Shown in pieces: positions 61,670-64,000 of a stretch of DNA of 64,000 nt (position 1 is the stretch's first letter; the number at the start of each line of letters is the position of its first letter). Position numbers and translations under genes: made by a program. The DNA is from Acanthochromis polyacanthus. Its lineage: Eukaryota > Chordata > Actinopteri > Pomacentridae. The stretch is from assembly GCF_021347895.1 (NCBI RefSeq), contig NC_067120.1, forward strand, positions 15,795,361 to 15,859,360. Direction: 5' to 3'. The notes under the pieces were generated by a model. That model worked only from the letters and a program-made list of their open reading frames with translations. It did not search any database and was not told the origin of the DNA.

Positions 61670-61997
61670 ATGAATATTTCTGGATATTTTAAGTACAAAT
61701 GCTGTCTTGCAGGGTTTTAGAAGTAGAGAGGAAAACAGCATTAACGGTACTTCGCACAATTAGCTAGCACACTGCGCATGTTTGAGTGTGAGTGGGTGTA
61801 TGTACCTCACATGCAACAAACAAAGACAAGTTCAGATTTAAAGGAATGTGATTGTATATTTTGCAAAGACATTAGATGCACTTTGTGGTGGTTTTTTGGT
61901 GTCAGGACTTGCAAAAGTGTCTATAACTTTATCACAGAAAGAACAAAGGAAAATTGCTGTATTTCTTGATCTTGAAATGTGTGGAAAAGACCATGAT

Positions 61998-62003
61998 AAT
62001 AAA
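61998..62003 (+). terminator. Polyadenylation signal of troponin I copy 2
   Basis: AATAAA 329 bp after the stop codon, in AT-rich sequence. Confidence 0.6.
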
Positions 62004-62866
62004 AACTTTTAATCAACACGGAAAATTGATGCAGCACTTTTCCTTTATATATATAATCCACTACTGACTGGGATCACAAAATTAACCTTGTTAGTAATAA
62101 TAGTTTACATTAGATACAAATAAAAGCAGACGCAACATTCACACTAAGTAAAAACTGACAAAAGTAGGGTTGAGGGCTGATTTGATCGGGAGAATTAATT
62201 CGGAAAATGTTGCATTGATTAATTGTCTAAACATGGCTCAAGAAAAAAAAAGCGTTTGGTGTGATGGTTATCTTTAGATTTGCAAAAGTCAAAACAAGCA
62301 GAACGAGAACAACTTTCTGTATTAATTTATGACAGTGTATTTAATGTAGTAAATCATATACAAGGGTGATGAACGGGTTAAACAAACATAATCTAACAAC
62401 TAGTCATTTAGAGGACTATTTGCGAGTTGAAGAGCATTTCCTGTGGTACTGTGGATAGCTTTGTGAACCCAAAGAAAATAACCATTATCAGGGATAATCC
62501 TGGCTTGGGTTCTCCAAACTGTAGATGTGGATGTTTATTTTATTTTTTTTAATTCTTGCTCTATATGGCAAGTAAGGTATGGCTAAGGACAGGAAAAAGA
62601 CTGTGACTGGAAAATGAATGGGTGTTTGTGGTTGGGCAGCTACACAATAGGGAAAGGCTGTAGTTTTAGTTAATAGGACTAATGGTCTTCGTTCAGTGCA
62701 TGTGTGTGACAGAACACAAACTCCAATCTCCTGCTTAAAACTCTCACATCTAATTATCTCACATCTAAAATTTTACACCCTTAGCTTCTACCTTGTCACA
62801 TACAGGTTTTCATTAAACAATTAGCATGACCAACAACATTTTATGACAATATTATTGTGACATCTA
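62004..62866. other. Spacer before the Tc1 element
   Basis: AT-rich sequence without a supported gene. It ends at the TA dinucleotide (62865-62866) that a Tc1 element would have used for insertion. Confidence 0.5.
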
Positions 62867-64000
62867 CAGTGCCTTGTGAAAGTATTCGGCCCCCTTGAAC
62901 TTTTCAACCTTTCGCCACATTTCAGGCTTCAAACATAAAGATATAAAATTTTAATTTTTTGTCAAGAATCAACAACAAGTGGGACACAATCATGAAGTGG
63001 AATGAAATTTATTGGATATTTTATACTTTTTTAACAAATAAAAACCTGAAAAGTGGGGTGTGCAATATTATTCGGCCCCTTTACTTTCAGTGCAGCAAAC
63101 TCACTCCAGAAGTTCAGTGAGGATCTCTGAATGATCCAATGTTGTCCTAAATGACTGATGATGATAAATAGAATCCACCTGTGTGTAATCAAGTCTCCGT
63201 ATAAATGCACCTGCTCTGTGATAGTCTCAGGGTTCTGTTTAAAGTGCAGAGAGCATCATGAAGACCAAGGAACACACCAGGCAGGTCCCAGATACTGTTG
63301 TGGAGAAGTTTAAAGCCGGATTTGGATACAAAAAGATTTCCCAAGCTTTAAACATCTCAAGGAGCACTGTGCAAGCAATCTTATTGAAATGGAAGGAGTA
63401 TCAGACCACTGCAAATCTACCAAGACCCGGCCGTCACTCTAAACTTTCACCTCGAACAAGGAGAAGACTGATCAGAGATGCAGCCAAGAGGCTCATGATC
63501 ACTCTGGATGAACTGCAGAGATCTACAGCTGAGGTGGGAGAGTCTGTCCATAGGACAACAATCAGTCGTACACTGCACAAATCTGGCCTTTATGGAAGAG
63601 TGGCAAGAAGAAAGCCATTTCTCAAAGATATCTATAAAAAGTCTGGTTTGAAGTTTGCCACAAGCCACCTGGGAGACACACCAAACATGTGGAAGAAGGT
63701 GCTCTGGTCAGATGAAACCAAAATGGAACTTTTTGGCCACAATGCAAAATGATATGTTTGGCGTAAAAGCAACACAGCTCATCACCCTGAACACACCATC
63801 CCCACTGTCAAACATGGTGGTGGCAGCCTCATGGTTTGGGCCTGCTTTTCTTCAGCAGGGACAGGGAAGATGGTTAAAATTGATGGGAAGATGAATGGAG
63901 CCAAATACAGGAGCATTCTGGAAGAAAACCTGTTGGAGTCTGCAAAAGACCTGAGACTGGGACGGAGATTTATCTTCCAACAGGACAATGATCCAAAACA
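62867..64000 (+). mobile_element. Tc1-like transposon, truncated by window end
   Basis: It begins CAGTGCCTTGTGAAAGTATT directly after a TA target, as the terminal inverted repeat of a common fish Tc1 family does. A non-coding leader follows, with a second related motif (TATTATTCGGCCCC at 63066), then the transposase frame from 63258. The 3' part and right terminal repeat lie outside the window. The leader and frame are little decayed, so the insertion is probably fairly young. Confidence 0.9.
63258..64000 (+). pseudogene. Tc1 transposase with one nonsense codon (partial)
   Basis: Residues 1-164 are open. They contain the paired DNA-binding helix-turn-helix region (FKAGFGYKKISQALNISRST and a second part near TRRRLIRDAAKRL) with a GRHSK linker motif, and the first catalytic Asp in VLWSDETK. 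A TGA at 63750-63752 then interrupts the frame. The same frame stays open to the window end and includes the second catalytic Asp in QQDNDPK. Family copies usually have an Arg codon there; CGA to TGA by CpG decay is the simplest cause. The third catalytic residue is beyond the window. Probably inactive as an autonomous element. Confidence 0.85.

Noticed and set aside
1..64000. CRISPR arrays, operons, ribosome binding sites, prophage
   Set aside because: The window is vertebrate nuclear DNA; repeats are microsatellites or transposons and none is a spaced array of identical units.

Overview
The window reads as nuclear DNA from a ray-finned (teleost, probably percomorph) fish. The evidence is spliced vertebrate genes with GT-AG introns, fish-type SINE and Tc1 elements, many microsatellites and AT-rich spacers. 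All exon models below were read by eye. Phases were checked by translating across each junction and agree throughout.

Layout: 1-5.1 kb is spacer with a SINE carrying a 14-bp target duplication and one copy of a dispersed repeat. 5.2-12.4 kb (+) holds two intronless Kv1 potassium channel genes in tandem, kcna6-type then kcna1-type, in the same order and orientation as mammalian KCNA6-KCNA1. 12.4-30.9 kb is a gene-poor stretch with a probable long kcna1 3' UTR, a dead processed copy of the mitotic kinase TTK, transposon relics and a second, inverted copy of the dispersed repeat. 30.9-40.2 kb (-) is cnot4 (E3 ligase of the CCR4-NOT system), with a complete 799-codon reading frame. 40.7-41.0 kb is a long foldback sequence. 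41.7-47.7 kb (-) is an 18-exon gene for a fused pseudouridine-5'-phosphate glycosidase / PfkB sugar kinase with a mitochondrial-type N-terminus. 49.2-52.9 kb (-) is an IL-17 receptor A-type gene with a very short tail after the SEFIR region. 55.1-62.0 kb (+) is a tandem pair of slow-type troponin I genes, each with a 4-nt coding microexon. 62.87 kb to the end is a Tc1-like transposon, cut by the window edge, whose transposase frame has one visible nonsense codon.

The genes are not one pathway: they cover excitability (Kv1), mRNA decay and ubiquitylation (cnot4), RNA nucleoside catabolism (PsuG-PfkB), cytokine signalling (il17ra) and the thin filament (troponin I). The most unusual content is the bifunctional pseudouridine enzyme, the troponin I pair (microexons, matching promoter modules, one copy with a diverged switch segment), the Val at the outer-pore position of kcna1, and the foldback beside the cnot4 promoter. 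I found no sign of a wholly new system.
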